A DNA stretch of 64,000 bases from Lujinxingiaceae bacterium (lineage in GTDB: Bacteria > Myxococcota_A > Bradymonadia > Bradymonadales > Bradymonadaceae), in the NCBI GenBank assembly GCA_013697635.1, contig JACCWM010000211.1, forward strand, positions 108,857 to 172,856. Direction: 5' to 3'. This document shows positions 7,909-17,197 of this stretch, piece after piece (the stretch's first letter is position 1; every line of letters begins with the position of its first letter). Under the pieces are notes generated by a model. The model was given only the letters and a program-made list of their open reading frames with translations. It ran no database searches and was not told the DNA's origin. The translations under genes were made by a program, and so were the position numbers.

Positions 7909-8706
7909 ATGGCCAAGCGATTTGAAGAGAAGGTGGTCTGGATCACGGGCGGCGGCACGGGCCTTGGACTCGCGCTCGCCAACGAGTTTGCCGATCAAGG
8001 CGCGTCTGTGGTCGTCTCCGGGCGGCGCGCCGACAAGCTCGATGCCGTGGTCGAGGCGCTCGAGGCCAAGGGCGTGCGCGCCCTGGCAGTGGCCTGTGAT
8101 GTGACCGCCGAACCACAAATTGTCGCTGCCGTCGCCGCGATCGTGGCGCACTTTGGTCGCCTCGACGTCGCCGTGGCCAATGCCGGCTTTAGTGTCGGCG
8201 GATCGATCGAGAGCTTGGACGCCGATGCCTGGCGCCGCCAGATGGAGACCAACGTCGTTGGACTCGCTCAGACCGCGCGTCATGCGCTTCCCGAGCTTCG
8301 AAAGAGTGGCGGGCGCCTCGTGTTGGTCGGCAGCGTGTTGGGAACGCTCGGCCTCGCCAACAATGGCCCCTACTGCGCCTCAAAATTCGCCGTTCGCGGA
8401 CTGGGCCAGGCCCTGAGCCTGGAGTTGGCCGGCTCCGGGGTGAGTTGCACGACGGTGCAGCCCGGATTTGTCGAGAGCGAAATTGGCCGCGTCGACAACG
8501 ACGGCGTCTACCGCGAGGAGTGGACCGACAAACGCCCGAGTAAGCTCATGTGGCCAGCCGATCGGGCGGCGCGCGTCGTGGTCAAAGCGATCTGGTCCCG
8601 CCGCCGAGAGTACACCTTTACAGCGCACGGCAAGCTCGCCGTATTTATTGGCAACCACATGCCCTCGCTTGTCTACCATGTAGCCAAAGCGTTCGGGCCC
8701 AAATGA
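7909..8706 (+). CDS. Short-chain dehydrogenase/reductase (SDR)
   Basis: A classical SDR of 265 residues. The cofactor motif TGGGTGLG covers residues 13-20, NAG appears at 91-93, and the catalytic Ser142, Tyr155 and Lys159 (YCASK) are all present. Arg residues after the second strand (SGRRADK) suggest NADP(H) preference. It should catalyse a reversible alcohol/ketone oxidoreduction in the cytosol; the substrate is not predictable. A C-terminal segment (residues about 215-265, KAIWSRRREYTFTAHGKLA) is like the membrane-associated tail of SDRs that act on sterols or sphingolipid-like substrates, so a lipid substrate is possible. A REP-like hairpin follows the stop. Confidence 0.85.
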   Translation: MAKRFEEKVVWITGGGTGLGLALANEFADQGASVVVSGRRADKLDAVVEALEAKGVRALAVACDVTAEPQIVAAVAAIVAHFGRLDVAVANAGFSVGGSIESLDADAWRRQMETNVVGLAQTARHALPELRKSGGRLVLVGSVLGTLGLANNGPYCASKFAVRGLGQALSLELAGSGVSCTTVQPGFVESEIGRVDNDGVYREEWTDKRPSKLMWPADRAARVVVKAIWSRRREYTFTAHGKLAVFIGNHMPSLVYHVAKAFGPK

Positions 8707-8743
8707 GCTCGCCGAAGAGCGCAGCACAGCGCGATTAATGACG

Positions 8744-8780
8744 GCGGGCTGCCATGGGTCGACCCCTCAGGGGACCCGAC
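8744..8780 (+). repeat. REP-like palindromic repeat, copy A
   Basis: This 37-bp element begins GCGGGCTG and ends ACCCGAC. It contains the hairpin CCCC-TCA-GGGG and matches the reverse complement of 14460-14496 at 33 of 37 positions. Its core CCTCAGGGG-A-CCGAC is shared with the two copies flanking the transposase gene near 22-23 kb. It lies between convergent genes (stops at 8706 and 8809) and may also act in 3'-end formation. Confidence 0.65.
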
Positions 8781-8808
8781 TATGGGGATTTTGTGAGGGG
8801 CAATAACT

Positions 8809-10251
8809 TCAGTAGTCGTGGGGCAGGATACCGCGTTGGGCGCGGAAAAACATAAAAGGTGTGTAGCGAAGAAAGTTGGAGACGCGTGACATGTAAATGT
8901 CGGCGTAGCGCTCGACCTGGCGCGTGAGGTGGCTCTTGTCGTTGCCCGAGCGCATCAAATAGCCCCAGGTGGGATTGAAGTCCGTGCCGTCTTGGATGAC
9001 GAGTGGGCCGATGCGGGCGTCGATCTTGACGAGCTCGCGGCGCAGCTCCGCGATGCGTGAGCTGAGCTCTTTGGGATCCTGGTTTTCCTCGAGAGGCGGG
9101 CCGTAGCCGCCCTGGCGGCGTTGCAGCTGCAGGCGCGCCTGGGAGAAGAGGTCTTCGAGGGCGACCTTCTCCATCATCAGCGCGTGGATCTGGTCCTGAC
9201 GCTCGCTGGCCAGCGAGATCGCGTGGATCTCCTCTTCAAGCTCGCGCACGACCAGAGCGGTGCGCCAGCGTAGCACGTTCTTGGTGACGTTGACGTCGGC
9301 AAAGAGATGATCGCCAACATAGAGGATCTCGTCGCCGGACATGCCCAAAAAGTCCTCGATGACCGCAGCGTTGCCTCCCAGATAGATGCCGCCTTCTTCG
9401 AGCGGGCCGATCCAGGGGCTGAGAAGTCCCTGCTCGGTGACGACCTTGAAGATTGGGCCGCTTTGGGAGAAGAAGGCTGGCTTTCTGGCTGAGACGACGA
9501 TCAGGTGAAAGAGCTCGCGCCAGGTCATGTCACCGGGCAAAAAGGCGTCGAAGGCATATTCAAGCATAAAGCGCGTGTACTCCCACTCGGAGTTGGTGAT
9601 CACGATCATCTTCTTGCCGGCTTCGCGCTGATCGAGCAAGGTCAGGGGCATTTGCGGGTCGAGATCGACATAGCGTTCCGGAGTGGCCATGATTTCGGCC
9701 TTGAGCTCGCCCTCGATGTGGGCCGCGTCGAGCAGGTCTTGGACGCGGTTGTAGAGATCGTGATAGCCGAGCACCTCGGGCAGCACGCCGCGGTCGAGCA
9801 GATCGACGAGCTGTGAGTACATGCAGCCGGCCGAGATCGAGAAGAAGGTGTTGAGGAAGATGTAGCGGCTTTCGTTGAGGTCGACAAGGATGCGCGAGTA
9901 GGCCTTCTTCATCGCGGCATAGCTCAAGACCTCCATGCCGTGGGCTGCGCGCCAGATGTAGCCAAAGCGGTTGGCCTTGACGATGTTTCCAAGCTTGACG
10001 TCGATGATCAGTCCGCGCGCGACCCACTGCGGATCGAAGTGCAGATCCTCGACCGGCCAGCCCACAGCCAACAAGCGCTGTTTGATGTGCTCATAGGCAC
10101 GACCCTCCCAGGCCTCGACGTTGTAGTGGACCAGTGTGTAGTCCATGTCATAGCCGATCGCCTTGATCGAGCGCAGGTTGAGGGTGCGGTTGCAATAGAT
10201 GCCACGCTCAAAGGGTATGTCGGTATAGATCTCCTTGGTGCCTAAGGTCAT
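8809..10251 (-). CDS. HAD superfamily 5'-nucleotidase (cN-II/IMP-GMP type)
   Basis: A 480-residue haloacid-dehalogenase phosphatase of the cytosolic purine 5'-nucleotidase type. The catalytic motif I is DMDYT at residues 35-39 (nucleophile Asp35, acid/base Asp37), motif II is IVITNSE, and the C-terminal acidic motif is YVGDHLFADV. Length and the N-terminal ERGIYCNRTL segment agree with bacterial HAD-IG 5'-nucleotidases. It should dephosphorylate IMP/GMP-like nucleotides in the cytosol. The ATG at 10251 (MTLGTKEIY) is preferred over earlier in-frame starts, which fall inside the preceding gene. It sits 22 bp after the large lipoprotein gene on the same strand. Confidence 0.87.
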   Translation of the reverse strand: MTLGTKEIYTDIPFERGIYCNRTLNLRSIKAIGYDMDYTLVHYNVEAWEGRAYEHIKQRLLAVGWPVEDLHFDPQWVARGLIIDVKLGNIVKANRFGYIWRAAHGMEVLSYAAMKKAYSRILVDLNESRYIFLNTFFSISAGCMYSQLVDLLDRGVLPEVLGYHDLYNRVQDLLDAAHIEGELKAEIMATPERYVDLDPQMPLTLLDQREAGKKMIVITNSEWEYTRFMLEYAFDAFLPGDMTWRELFHLIVVSARKPAFFSQSGPIFKVVTEQGLLSPWIGPLEEGGIYLGGNAAVIEDFLGMSGDEILYVGDHLFADVNVTKNVLRWRTALVVRELEEEIHAISLASERQDQIHALMMEKVALEDLFSQARLQLQRRQGGYGPPLEENQDPKELSSRIAELRRELVKIDARIGPLVIQDGTDFNPTWGYLMRSGNDKSHLTRQVERYADIYMSRVSNFLRYTPFMFFRAQRGILPHDY

Positions 10252-10273
10252 CTTGGTACTCCTGAACGTGCGA

Positions 10274-13200
10274 TCAAAGCGTGGGGCGTTGGAAGTCTTC
10301 GAGGTTGAAAAAGCTACAGTCGGGCATGGCCATCTTCTCGAAGCAATGATCATCGCGCAGCTCCTGGCCGCCGGTGACCAGATACCAGCCAACTTGATTG
10401 GTCATGAAGGTGTTGATGTCGAAGGCCGCCGTCGGCCTGGGTGCGTTGAAGGTGTGCTCGCCATAGGTTGTCAGATAGGGAAGGCGCAGTCCGCTGATGC
10501 CATAGGGTGTTGTGACGGTGGCCCGAAGGGGTTTGTCGGTGGTCGGCTTGACGTCGTCGTTGTCGGGCTGGCCAGGCAGGCGAAAGCGGCCTTCGTCGAG
10601 GTTGTCCGGGTCGAAGAGCGTGTTCGGATGGCTGGGAAAGCGATTGAGCCAGTGGATGCCCTCGTAGACGAAGTTCTTGATCAGAAAGTCGTTCTGGGTC
10701 GTGCCATAGCGCTCGTCGAACTCGAGGGTATCAAGCACGCCGGCTGAGCGGGCCATGGCCAAAGCGGTGCTGATCGGTACTGTCTGATCGCCGAGCGTGC
10801 CGACGGCGACGAAGTTCGTGCCGCCCTCTCGAAACGCCGGCGTCTCATAGGGATATTTCAGCGGGCGCAAAAAGTAGTGAGGGGCGTAGACGGCCGGATC
10901 GGCCACCTCGAGCAAGGTCTGAGCGATGCCAATGAAGCTGCGAAAGCGTGGCGTCTGACGCTTGAGCCCCCAGCCCTGCATCAGGGCGGCGAGCGGCGCG
11001 CCGGCCGGATAGACGATGTTTTGAAAGATCAGGTTTTGGGGAAAGGTATCGATGGTCTGTTTGAGTTGCCCGCCAGCGTCATAGATCTCGATGACAAGCG
11101 GGTCGCCGTAGATGCGCGGATTGTCGGCTGTTCGCAATCGGAGCTCGCGGGCGTGTTCGCTGTCCTCGACGCTCGCAGGGTCAAAGGAGCGCAGGCACTG
11201 TCCCTGGGGTTTACACGTGCCGTCGGCGGCGCAGTAGTTGTTGTTGGGACACTCGACGTCGTTGCAGCGGCGCGCGACGGCGCAGCCCATGAGTGTATCA
11301 AAGGCGCTGATCTTGGGATTGAAGCCCATGCGGGCGCGCCGCATGGTGCCGGGCTCGGCGTCGGTGGCCACACTGACGCGAAAGCCCCCACCGCGCACCA
11401 GGGCATAACTCTGGCGCTCGTCTTCTGGGATCAGGTGGTTCTTCTCGCGCACGAGGTTTCGAAGCACGACGCGATCGCCGTCTTCAAGCAGGTCGATGTC
11501 ACCAAAGTGCACCAGCGCGTCGCGCTCGGCCGTCGCGAGCAACCATTCAAGGCGCATCTGCCCGGTGCGCTCGCCACGTTGGTTGACGTACGGCCTGCCG
11601 ACGAGCGCAGGCCCGACCATGCGCAAGACGACGCCAGCGCGCACGTTGCTGATCGTGGTGCGAAGCGCAATGTCGGCCAGCCCACCGCCGCCGGCGTTGG
11701 AGACGGCGGCACGAATGGTCGGCTCGATGCCAGCGAGAACACCGGTTTGCAGACCACCAAGGGAGGTGCCCCAGGCCAGGTAGGCGCGCTCGCCGCCAAA
11801 ATCGACGGTGCCGTCGCCGTTAAAGTCGCCGGCAATCTCGGAGCGTCCATTGCCGCTGTGGTCCCAGTCGGAGATGATCGCGCGGCGCGCGATCACATAG
11901 GGGTCGCTCTCGTCGATCGTGTCGGGAAAGAGGCGCTTTCCGTCAAAGGATCGAAGGATGCGCACGAACTGCATCTGGTCGATCGTGGTCTGGCGGATCA
12001 TGTCACGCGAGTGCAGCAAATCGGAGGTGAAGTAGTCGCCACCGGTGTCGGCCATGCCATCGTTGGTCAAATCGCGGGCGCGATGATGCTCGAGCACCCC
12101 CTTGAGGTTTGGAATGCCTCGACTGGCGGCGACACGCTCGACGGCCACCTGGTACTCGGGCGGAATGGAGAGTCCGTGGCCAACTGCATCGATCGTGCAG
12201 GTCGCCAGGCCGAACTTGGCCATGGCGCCAGCAAAGACCAGAATTTCCAGGCGTGTTGAGCCGATCGCGTGACTGTAGATGATCACCGGAAACGGCGCTG
12301 CGCGCCCCGGGCGAGCCTTGGGCACCATACAGATGAAGGGCACCTCGGACGCTCCGACATGGGCCTCGCCATTCTCCAGATCGATCCAGAAGGACTCGTC
12401 GTCCTCGAGCAAGTTGGCATCCGCGAGCGCTGCAGCGAGTCCTTTTGCACCCAGTCCGCTCTTGTCGGCCAGAAAATTTGGTGAGAGGAAGCTACCCGAG
12501 ACCATGTACTCGATATTCTTGAAGGATTCCTCAATAACGCGTGCGCCTTCGGGGCCAGCTTCTTGAGCGGCGATCGGGATAATCAGCGCGAGCAGGCTCG
12601 ACAGGTCGAGGGTCATGGGCTCGTCGGCGCCGGGTTTCTTGGCGTTGTGGATGGTGTGCAACTCGGCTGGAAAACGCTCGCCAAGCCACTTGAGCGAGCC
12701 ATGTCCGTAGAGCCCGGCGCGCACGGCCTCGAGCTCCTCGGTTGCCACCTGTGTGGTGAAGCTCCAGGCAAAGCGCACATCACGCAGATCCGGCCCGAAG
12801 CGCTCGGGCAGCTTCGCTGGCAGAATCTCGCGAAGCGGCTCGAGGTCCGAGGTCTGGTTGGTGTGGTTGACGAAGTCAAAGGGGCTGTCGACGGGCAGGC
12901 CATTGGCCCCGCGAAGGGCGCGTGTGAGCACGACGGCGTAGGTCGTGCCCTGGGCCAGCGGGTGGACGGGGCGCATGATCAAGGTGTTGGTCTCGCGCTC
13001 GTAGAAATCGAGCATCTGACCGGGCTCATAGGGATCGCCGCCCGGTGTACGTGTGTTGGGCACGCCCTGGATGCCGTCGTCGTTGCTGTCGGCCATTGGA
13101 TCGAACACGCCTTCGACCTCAAAGGGGGCTTCGGTGCCCGATTCGAAGAGCAGATTCGTGCCCATTGCTCGCGAATCATTTACGAAATAGCCGTTGGGTC

Positions 13201-13699
13201 GGGCCAGCGTAATCGGAAAGTTGCCGCGTCCCAGGTCGAGCAACTCGAGCTTGCCAAAGTCCGGGCTCTTTCGATCGATGTTGACCAGGTAGACGGCGTC
13301 ATCGGAGAAGTCGGGCACGTCCTCGTGATGGCGGGCGATGATATTCTCAATGTCGAGCGGCGCATCAAAGGCAACGCTCAAGGGTGAGAAGAGGCCAAAA
13401 CCGCTCATGCGATTGATGTACAAGCGCACACGCTCTTCGGCGTGGGTGGCGCCCAGCCTGGAGATGTTGACCCGCTTGCCGGTGGGGCTTGCCGGGTCGA
13501 TGCGTGTGGCAATATCGTTTGGAAAGGGAATCTCGGGAAATGGACGCACATCGACGTCAAAGAGCACCTTGGGTCCGCCCGTGGGTGCAGCGATGCGCAG
13601 GCCGACGGGCCCACTGTCGTCCAGGCAACTCGAGAAGATCATGGTGCTGGCCAACAGGGCCAGCCAGCACCGATGCCGCGCCGCTTCTTGGAAATTCAT
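10274..13699 (-). CDS. Large lipoprotein with alpha/beta-hydrolase (lipase-like) domain
   Basis: A 1141-residue exported lipoprotein. The signal peptide ends in FSSC with lipidated Cys25. The N-terminal region (FPEIPFPNDIAT, about residues 52-63) resembles the N-terminal domain of bacterial virulence-factor lipases. The catalytic part includes a nucleophile elbow GTSLGG with Ser646 (about residues 480-730). Two Asp-rich loops, DSNDDG (about 205) and GDFNGDGTVD (about 625), look like calcium-binding turns, the second just before the elbow. A Cys-rich insert (CNDVECPNNNYC...) interrupts the C-terminal half. It is probably an outer-membrane-anchored esterase or lipase. It is 6 bp from the pyrophosphatase gene, but a metabolic link is not evident. 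Confidence 0.78.
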   Translation of the reverse strand: MNFQEAARHRCWLALLASTMIFSSCLDDSGPVGLRIAAPTGGPKVLFDVDVRPFPEIPFPNDIATRIDPASPTGKRVNISRLGATHAEERVRLYINRMSGFGLFSPLSVAFDAPLDIENIIARHHEDVPDFSDDAVYLVNIDRKSPDFGKLELLDLGRGNFPITLARPNGYFVNDSRAMGTNLLFESGTEAPFEVEGVFDPMADSNDDGIQGVPNTRTPGGDPYEPGQMLDFYERETNTLIMRPVHPLAQGTTYAVVLTRALRGANGLPVDSPFDFVNHTNQTSDLEPLREILPAKLPERFGPDLRDVRFAWSFTTQVATEELEAVRAGLYGHGSLKWLGERFPAELHTIHNAKKPGADEPMTLDLSSLLALIIPIAAQEAGPEGARVIEESFKNIEYMVSGSFLSPNFLADKSGLGAKGLAAALADANLLEDDESFWIDLENGEAHVGASEVPFICMVPKARPGRAAPFPVIIYSHAIGSTRLEILVFAGAMAKFGLATCTIDAVGHGLSIPPEYQVAVERVAASRGIPNLKGVLEHHRARDLTNDGMADTGGDYFTSDLLHSRDMIRQTTIDQMQFVRILRSFDGKRLFPDTIDESDPYVIARRAIISDWDHSGNGRSEIAGDFNGDGTVDFGGERAYLAWGTSLGGLQTGVLAGIEPTIRAAVSNAGGGGLADIALRTTISNVRAGVVLRMVGPALVGRPYVNQRGERTGQMRLEWLLATAERDALVHFGDIDLLEDGDRVVLRNLVREKNHLIPEDERQSYALVRGGGFRVSVATDAEPGTMRRARMGFNPKISAFDTLMGCAVARRCNDVECPNNNYCAADGTCKPQGQCLRSFDPASVEDSEHARELRLRTADNPRIYGDPLVIEIYDAGGQLKQTIDTFPQNLIFQNIVYPAGAPLAALMQGWGLKRQTPRFRSFIGIAQTLLEVADPAVYAPHYFLRPLKYPYETPAFREGGTNFVAVGTLGDQTVPISTALAMARSAGVLDTLEFDERYGTTQNDFLIKNFVYEGIHWLNRFPSHPNTLFDPDNLDEGRFRLPGQPDNDDVKPTTDKPLRATVTTPYGISGLRLPYLTTYGEHTFNAPRPTAAFDINTFMTNQVGWYLVTGGQELRDDHCFEKMAMPDCSFFNLEDFQRPTL

Positions 13700-13705
13700 C
13701 AGCCT

Positions 13706-14335
13706 TTAGTCCCCAAATTGTTCGTCGTAGTCGGCGATCGCCGCCATAACCAATTTTTGTGCGTGTTCTGCGCCATAGATCGTGTCGACTTCGACCTGCG
13801 CGGCTTCCTCGCCAGGCACCATCTTGTAGGTCAAGAAGTAGTGGCGAAGTCGCTCGATGAGCACGGCGGGCACATCATTGATCTCATCGGCCATGCCCCA
13901 GACGTTGTCGTTTTCCAACACGGCCACGATCTTGTCGTCGGCCTCGCCATTGTCGATCATGTGCAGCCCGCCAATGACCTTGACGTTGAGCAGCACCTCG
14001 GCGCGATTGATCGGCCGCTCGCTCAGCACGCAGATATCCAACGGATCTTTGTCACCCTTGTCGGCCTTGGCAGACAGCGCCCCGACGCGCGGACCGCAGT
14101 AGGTTCGCGGAATGAATCCGTACAGCGCCGGTGGCTGCGACGAATAGCGCTGAGGCCGGTCGACACGCAAGTAGCCGGTTTCTTTGTCGATCTCGTATTT
14201 GACCGAGTCGAAGGGTGTAAGCTCGATGTAGGCGTGCACGACGCGCGGCGCGTCAGGCCCGACCGAGAGACCATGCCAGGGATGGGGACGCCAACGGTAG
14301 AAAGGGGAGGGAAAAGCCATCTCGACGAGCTCCAT
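13706..14335 (-). CDS. ppa: Inorganic pyrophosphatase, family I
   Basis: A 209-residue soluble pyrophosphatase. The signature [10 protein letters not shown] carries metal-binding aspartates, and preceding [10 protein letters not shown] plus the [13 protein letters not shown] segment are typical of the family. It hydrolyses pyrophosphate to phosphate with Mg2+, pulling biosynthetic reactions forward. The C-terminal half ([25 protein letters not shown]) matches the bacterial/plant type. The first ATG gives MELVEMAF; the second Met, five codons later, is equally possible since neither has a strong ribosome binding site. Downstream on the same strand is the hydrolase lipoprotein; upstream is a REP-like copy. 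Confidence 0.93.
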   Translation of the reverse strand: MELVEMAFPSPFYRWRPHPWHGLSVGPDAPRVVHAYIELTPFDSVKYEIDKETGYLRVDRPQRYSSQPPALYGFIPRTYCGPRVGALSAKADKGDKDPLDICVLSERPINRAEVLLNVKVIGGLHMIDNGEADDKIVAVLENDNVWGMADEINDVPAVLIERLRHYFLTYKMVPGEEAAQVEVDTIYGAEHAQKLVMAAIADYDEQFGD

Positions 14336-14459
14336 GCGGGGGGTATTGGTGCATAAATAGCGGATGAATCGTGGCCATTCGCTGGGTGCGTGTCAATGGG
14401 GATTTCGAGATGGGCAGGGCAGGCCACGCCCGGCGGCCATAATTCGCATAATCCTGAGG

Positions 14460-14496
14460 GTCGGGTCCCCTGAGGGGTCGATCTTTGACAGCCCGC
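14460..14496 (-). repeat. REP-like palindromic repeat, copy B
   Basis: The reverse complement begins GCGGGCTG and ends ACCCGAC, with hairpin CCCC-TCA-GGGG; 33 of 37 positions equal copy A at 8744-8780. It lies between galE (stop at 14514) and ppa on the minus strand, so like copy A it directly follows a coding region. Confidence 0.65.
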
Positions 14497-14513
14497 TGCG
14501 ACAATTCGCCCGT

Positions 14514-15500
14514 TTAGCTTTGGGGGGGCGAGGCGCCTCGCTCCCATGCGTAGGCGGTGCGCACGATGGTGTCGAGATCGTCGAAGCGTGGCGTCCAAGA
14601 GAAGAGTTCACGTAGTTTCGAGGAGTTGGCAGTGAGTTCGGGCGGGTCGCCGGCGCGTCGGGGTGCCAGGCGGACCTCGAAGTCGGTGTTGCTTGCCGAC
14701 TTGACGGTGGCCAAAACCTCTTGGACGGAGAAGCCGTGGCCGTAGCCGCAGTTGAGAATCTGGGAGGCGTGGCCGGCGCTGAGGTGCTCGAGGGCCATGA
14801 CGTGTGCGGTCGCAAGGTCGCTGACGTGGATGTAGTCCCGAACGCAGGTGCCGTCAGGGGTTGGGTAATCGGTGCCAAAAACTTCGATGAAAGGGCGCCG
14901 ACCAAGGGCGGTCTGGGTGGCGACCTTGATCAGATGCGTGGCCTCGGGCGTGGACTGTCCGGTGCGGCCCCTTGCGTCGGCGCCGGCGACGTTGAAGTAG
15001 CGCAGCGCAACGTAGCGAAAGTCGTGGGCATGGGCCAAGTCGGCGAGCATCCACTCTGTCATCAGCTTGGAGCGGCCGTAGGGGTTGATCGGCACGGTCG
15101 GGGTAAGCTCGGTGACCGGCGAGTGCTCGGGGATGCCGTAGACGGCGGCGGTCGAGGAGAAAATGAACTTGTCGATGCCGTGGCTGGTGCAGCTCTCTAG
15201 CAGGGAGCGCGTCTTGGAGGTGTTGTTCAAGTAATACTTGAGGGGATTTGAGACCGACTCGGGAACGACGATGCTGCCGGCAAAGTGGAGCACAGCCTGA
15301 GCCCCAAGCTTTGTGAAGATCTGGCCGACGCGCTCGGTATCGGCGATATCGCCTTCGATGAACTCGGCCTGCGCCGGCACGTTCTCGCGAACACCGGTGA
15401 CGAGGTTATCGAGCACGACGACCTCATGGCCGGCATCGAGGAGCTCAAAGGCGACGTGACTTCCGATGTATCCGGCACCGCCGGTGACGAGGACTTTCAT
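14514..15500 (-). CDS. galE: UDP-glucose 4-epimerase
   Basis: A 328-residue extended SDR. The N-terminus KVLVTGGAGYIGSH binds NAD, and YGRSK holds the catalytic Tyr and Lys. NCGYGHGFSVQEV and the C-terminal WTPRFDDLDTIV segment match GalE. It interconverts UDP-glucose and UDP-galactose (possibly also the N-acetyl forms) and so feeds the polysaccharide locus that starts divergently at 15653. The ATG at 15500 is chosen because it begins directly with the first beta strand of the Rossmann fold; the frame is open 16 codons further without support. Confidence 0.92.
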   Translation of the reverse strand: MKVLVTGGAGYIGSHVAFELLDAGHEVVVLDNLVTGVRENVPAQAEFIEGDIADTERVGQIFTKLGAQAVLHFAGSIVVPESVSNPLKYYLNNTSKTRSLLESCTSHGIDKFIFSSTAAVYGIPEHSPVTELTPTVPINPYGRSKLMTEWMLADLAHAHDFRYVALRYFNVAGADARGRTGQSTPEATHLIKVATQTALGRRPFIEVFGTDYPTPDGTCVRDYIHVSDLATAHVMALEHLSAGHASQILNCGYGHGFSVQEVLATVKSASNTDFEVRLAPRRAGDPPELTANSSKLRELFSWTPRFDDLDTIVRTAYAWERGASPPQS

Positions 15501-15652
15501 GGGGACTGGCCTGGGTTGGTGGTATGCGATGGCTTTACACGTGGTCAATGAAACTAGTGCAAGTGTTGGGTGAAGGCAACGGATAAGGCCAGCTGGTTAG
15601 GGTTGCGGATCTGGACGCTCTGAGAGGGGCGTGGTAGGGCGATCCGGGTGCG

Positions 15653-17197
15653 ATGGACGTGGCGTGTGGTCAAGGCGTACGCGATATGGGCAGTGGCGAT
15701 AACAGCGAATATTTTACGACCGAGCACCTCGACGAGGATATCGGGCGGCGCACCGTTCAGGGCGGCGCGATCACGGCTGTTGCGCAGGTGGTCAAGTCGC
15801 TCGTCGAGATCGGGGCGACGATTGCGTTGGCGCGCTTGTTGATGCCCCAAGACTTCGGTTTGGTGGGCATGGTCGTCGCGGTAACCGGCTTTTTGGCGAT
15901 GTTTAAGGATCTCGGCCTGTCGATGGCGACGATCCAGCGTGCTCGAATCGATCATGCCCAGGTCAGCACGCTGTTTTGGATCAACCTGGCCTTCAGCGTG
16001 CTGATCATGGTCGTGACCGTGGCGCTGGCACCGGTCATCGCCTGGTTCTTCGACGAGCCGCGCCTGATCTGGATAACCGTGGGGCTTGCCGGCGCGTTTG
16101 TTTTCAGCGGTTTGACCGTGCAGCACGACGCCTTGCTTCGCCGCCAGATGCGCTTTGGGGCGATCGCTTTGGTCGAGGTCGCCGCACTGGTGCTCAGCCT
16201 GGCCCTGGCTGTGTGGTTGGCCGTCGACGGTTGGGGCTACTGGGCGCTGGTGGCGCGCCAGGTGCTGGCGGCTGGCGTGGCAGCGCTGGGCGTCTGGCTT
16301 GCCTGCTCGTGGCGGCCGGGGCTGTGGAGTCGTCAGGCCGATGTGCGCTCGATGTTGGGCTTTGGCGGAAACCTTACGGGCTTCAACTTCGTGAACTATT
16401 TTGCACGAAATCTCGACGATATCTTGATCGGACGCTTCTACGGCGCTGCGCCACTGGGGCTCTATCAAAAGGCCTACGAGGTCTTGATGATCCCGCTCAA
16501 GCAGATCAACAATCCTGTCAGCTCAGTGGCGATCCCTGCCTTGAGCCGGTTGCGTGACGACGCTCCGCGCTACCGAGCAGCGTATTTGCGTATCCTGGAG
16601 AAGGTGCTGCTGTTGACCATGCCGCTTGGCGCGTACTTGGTCATGACGGCAGATTGGCTTGTGCTGGTGGTGCTCGGCGAGCAGTGGATCGAAGCCGGTC
16701 GAATCTTTGCCGTGCTTGGCGTCTTGGCTTTCTCGCAGCCGCTGGGCAATTCGGCCGGTTGGCTGTTCATCACTCAAGATCGCACCCGCGAGATGCTCTA
16801 CTGGGGACTTGTCGGCTCCGCGCTTGCTGCGCTCTCGTTTGTGGCGGGCTTGCCCTGGGGTGCACTCGGTGTTGCCGCCGCCTATGCGATCAGCGGATTG
16901 CTCGTACGTACGCCGATCCTGTTGTGGTATGTAGGCCGGCGCGGCCCAGTCAGTGCTTTGGACATCTATCGCACGGCGGCACCTTACTTTGCGACGGCCG
17001 CTGGCGTGGTCGGCGCGCTGGTCGGACTTCGCCATCTCTGCCAGGGCGTCGAGCCGCTGGCAGGCCTTGTGGCTTCGCTGTTGGTTACGATCGTCGTCAC
17101 GTTGGCGGTCTTGGGTTGTATACCGTCGGGGCGCAGGGCGCTGGTGGACAGCGTGATGCTGGCTCGCAAAGTGACATCTAAGGGCAAGAAACCATGA
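15653..17197 (+). CDS. Polysaccharide flippase, MOP family (WzxC-like)
   Basis: A 514-residue polytopic membrane protein of the MOP superfamily. It has the WzxC-type N-terminus (RRTVQGGAITAVAQVVK), the LLMPQDFGLVGMV segment after the first helices, and GGNLTGFNFVNYFARNLDD in the middle, all typical of lipopolysaccharide/exopolysaccharide repeat-unit flippases. It would move undecaprenyl-linked oligosaccharides across the inner membrane. The first ATG (15653) lacks a clear ribosome binding site; an ATG at 15686 (MGSGDNSEYF) has AAGG ten bases upstream and may be the true start. Its stop overlaps the next start as ATGA. A long open frame on the opposite strand is only a shadow. Confidence 0.88.
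   Translation: MDVACGQGVRDMGSGDNSEYFTTEHLDEDIGRRTVQGGAITAVAQVVKSLVEIGATIALARLLMPQDFGLVGMVVAVTGFLAMFKDLGLSMATIQRARIDHAQVSTLFWINLAFSVLIMVVTVALAPVIAWFFDEPRLIWITVGLAGAFVFSGLTVQHDALLRRQMRFGAIALVEVAALVLSLALAVWLAVDGWGYWALVARQVLAAGVAALGVWLACSWRPGLWSRQADVRSMLGFGGNLTGFNFVNYFARNLDDILIGRFYGAAPLGLYQKAYEVLMIPLKQINNPVSSVAIPALSRLRDDAPRYRAAYLRILEKVLLLTMPLGAYLVMTADWLVLVVLGEQWIEAGRIFAVLGVLAFSQPLGNSAGWLFITQDRTREMLYWGLVGSALAALSFVAGLPWGALGVAAAYAISGLLVRTPILLWYVGRRGPVSALDIYRTAAPYFATAAGVVGALVGLRHLCQGVEPLAGLVASLLVTIVVTLAVLGCIPSGRRALVDSVMLARKVTSKGKKP

Noticed and set aside
15554..16468. A 304-codon minus-strand frame opposite the flippase
   Set aside because: Low-complexity His/Gln/Arg-rich translation; the plus strand encodes a complete flippase.
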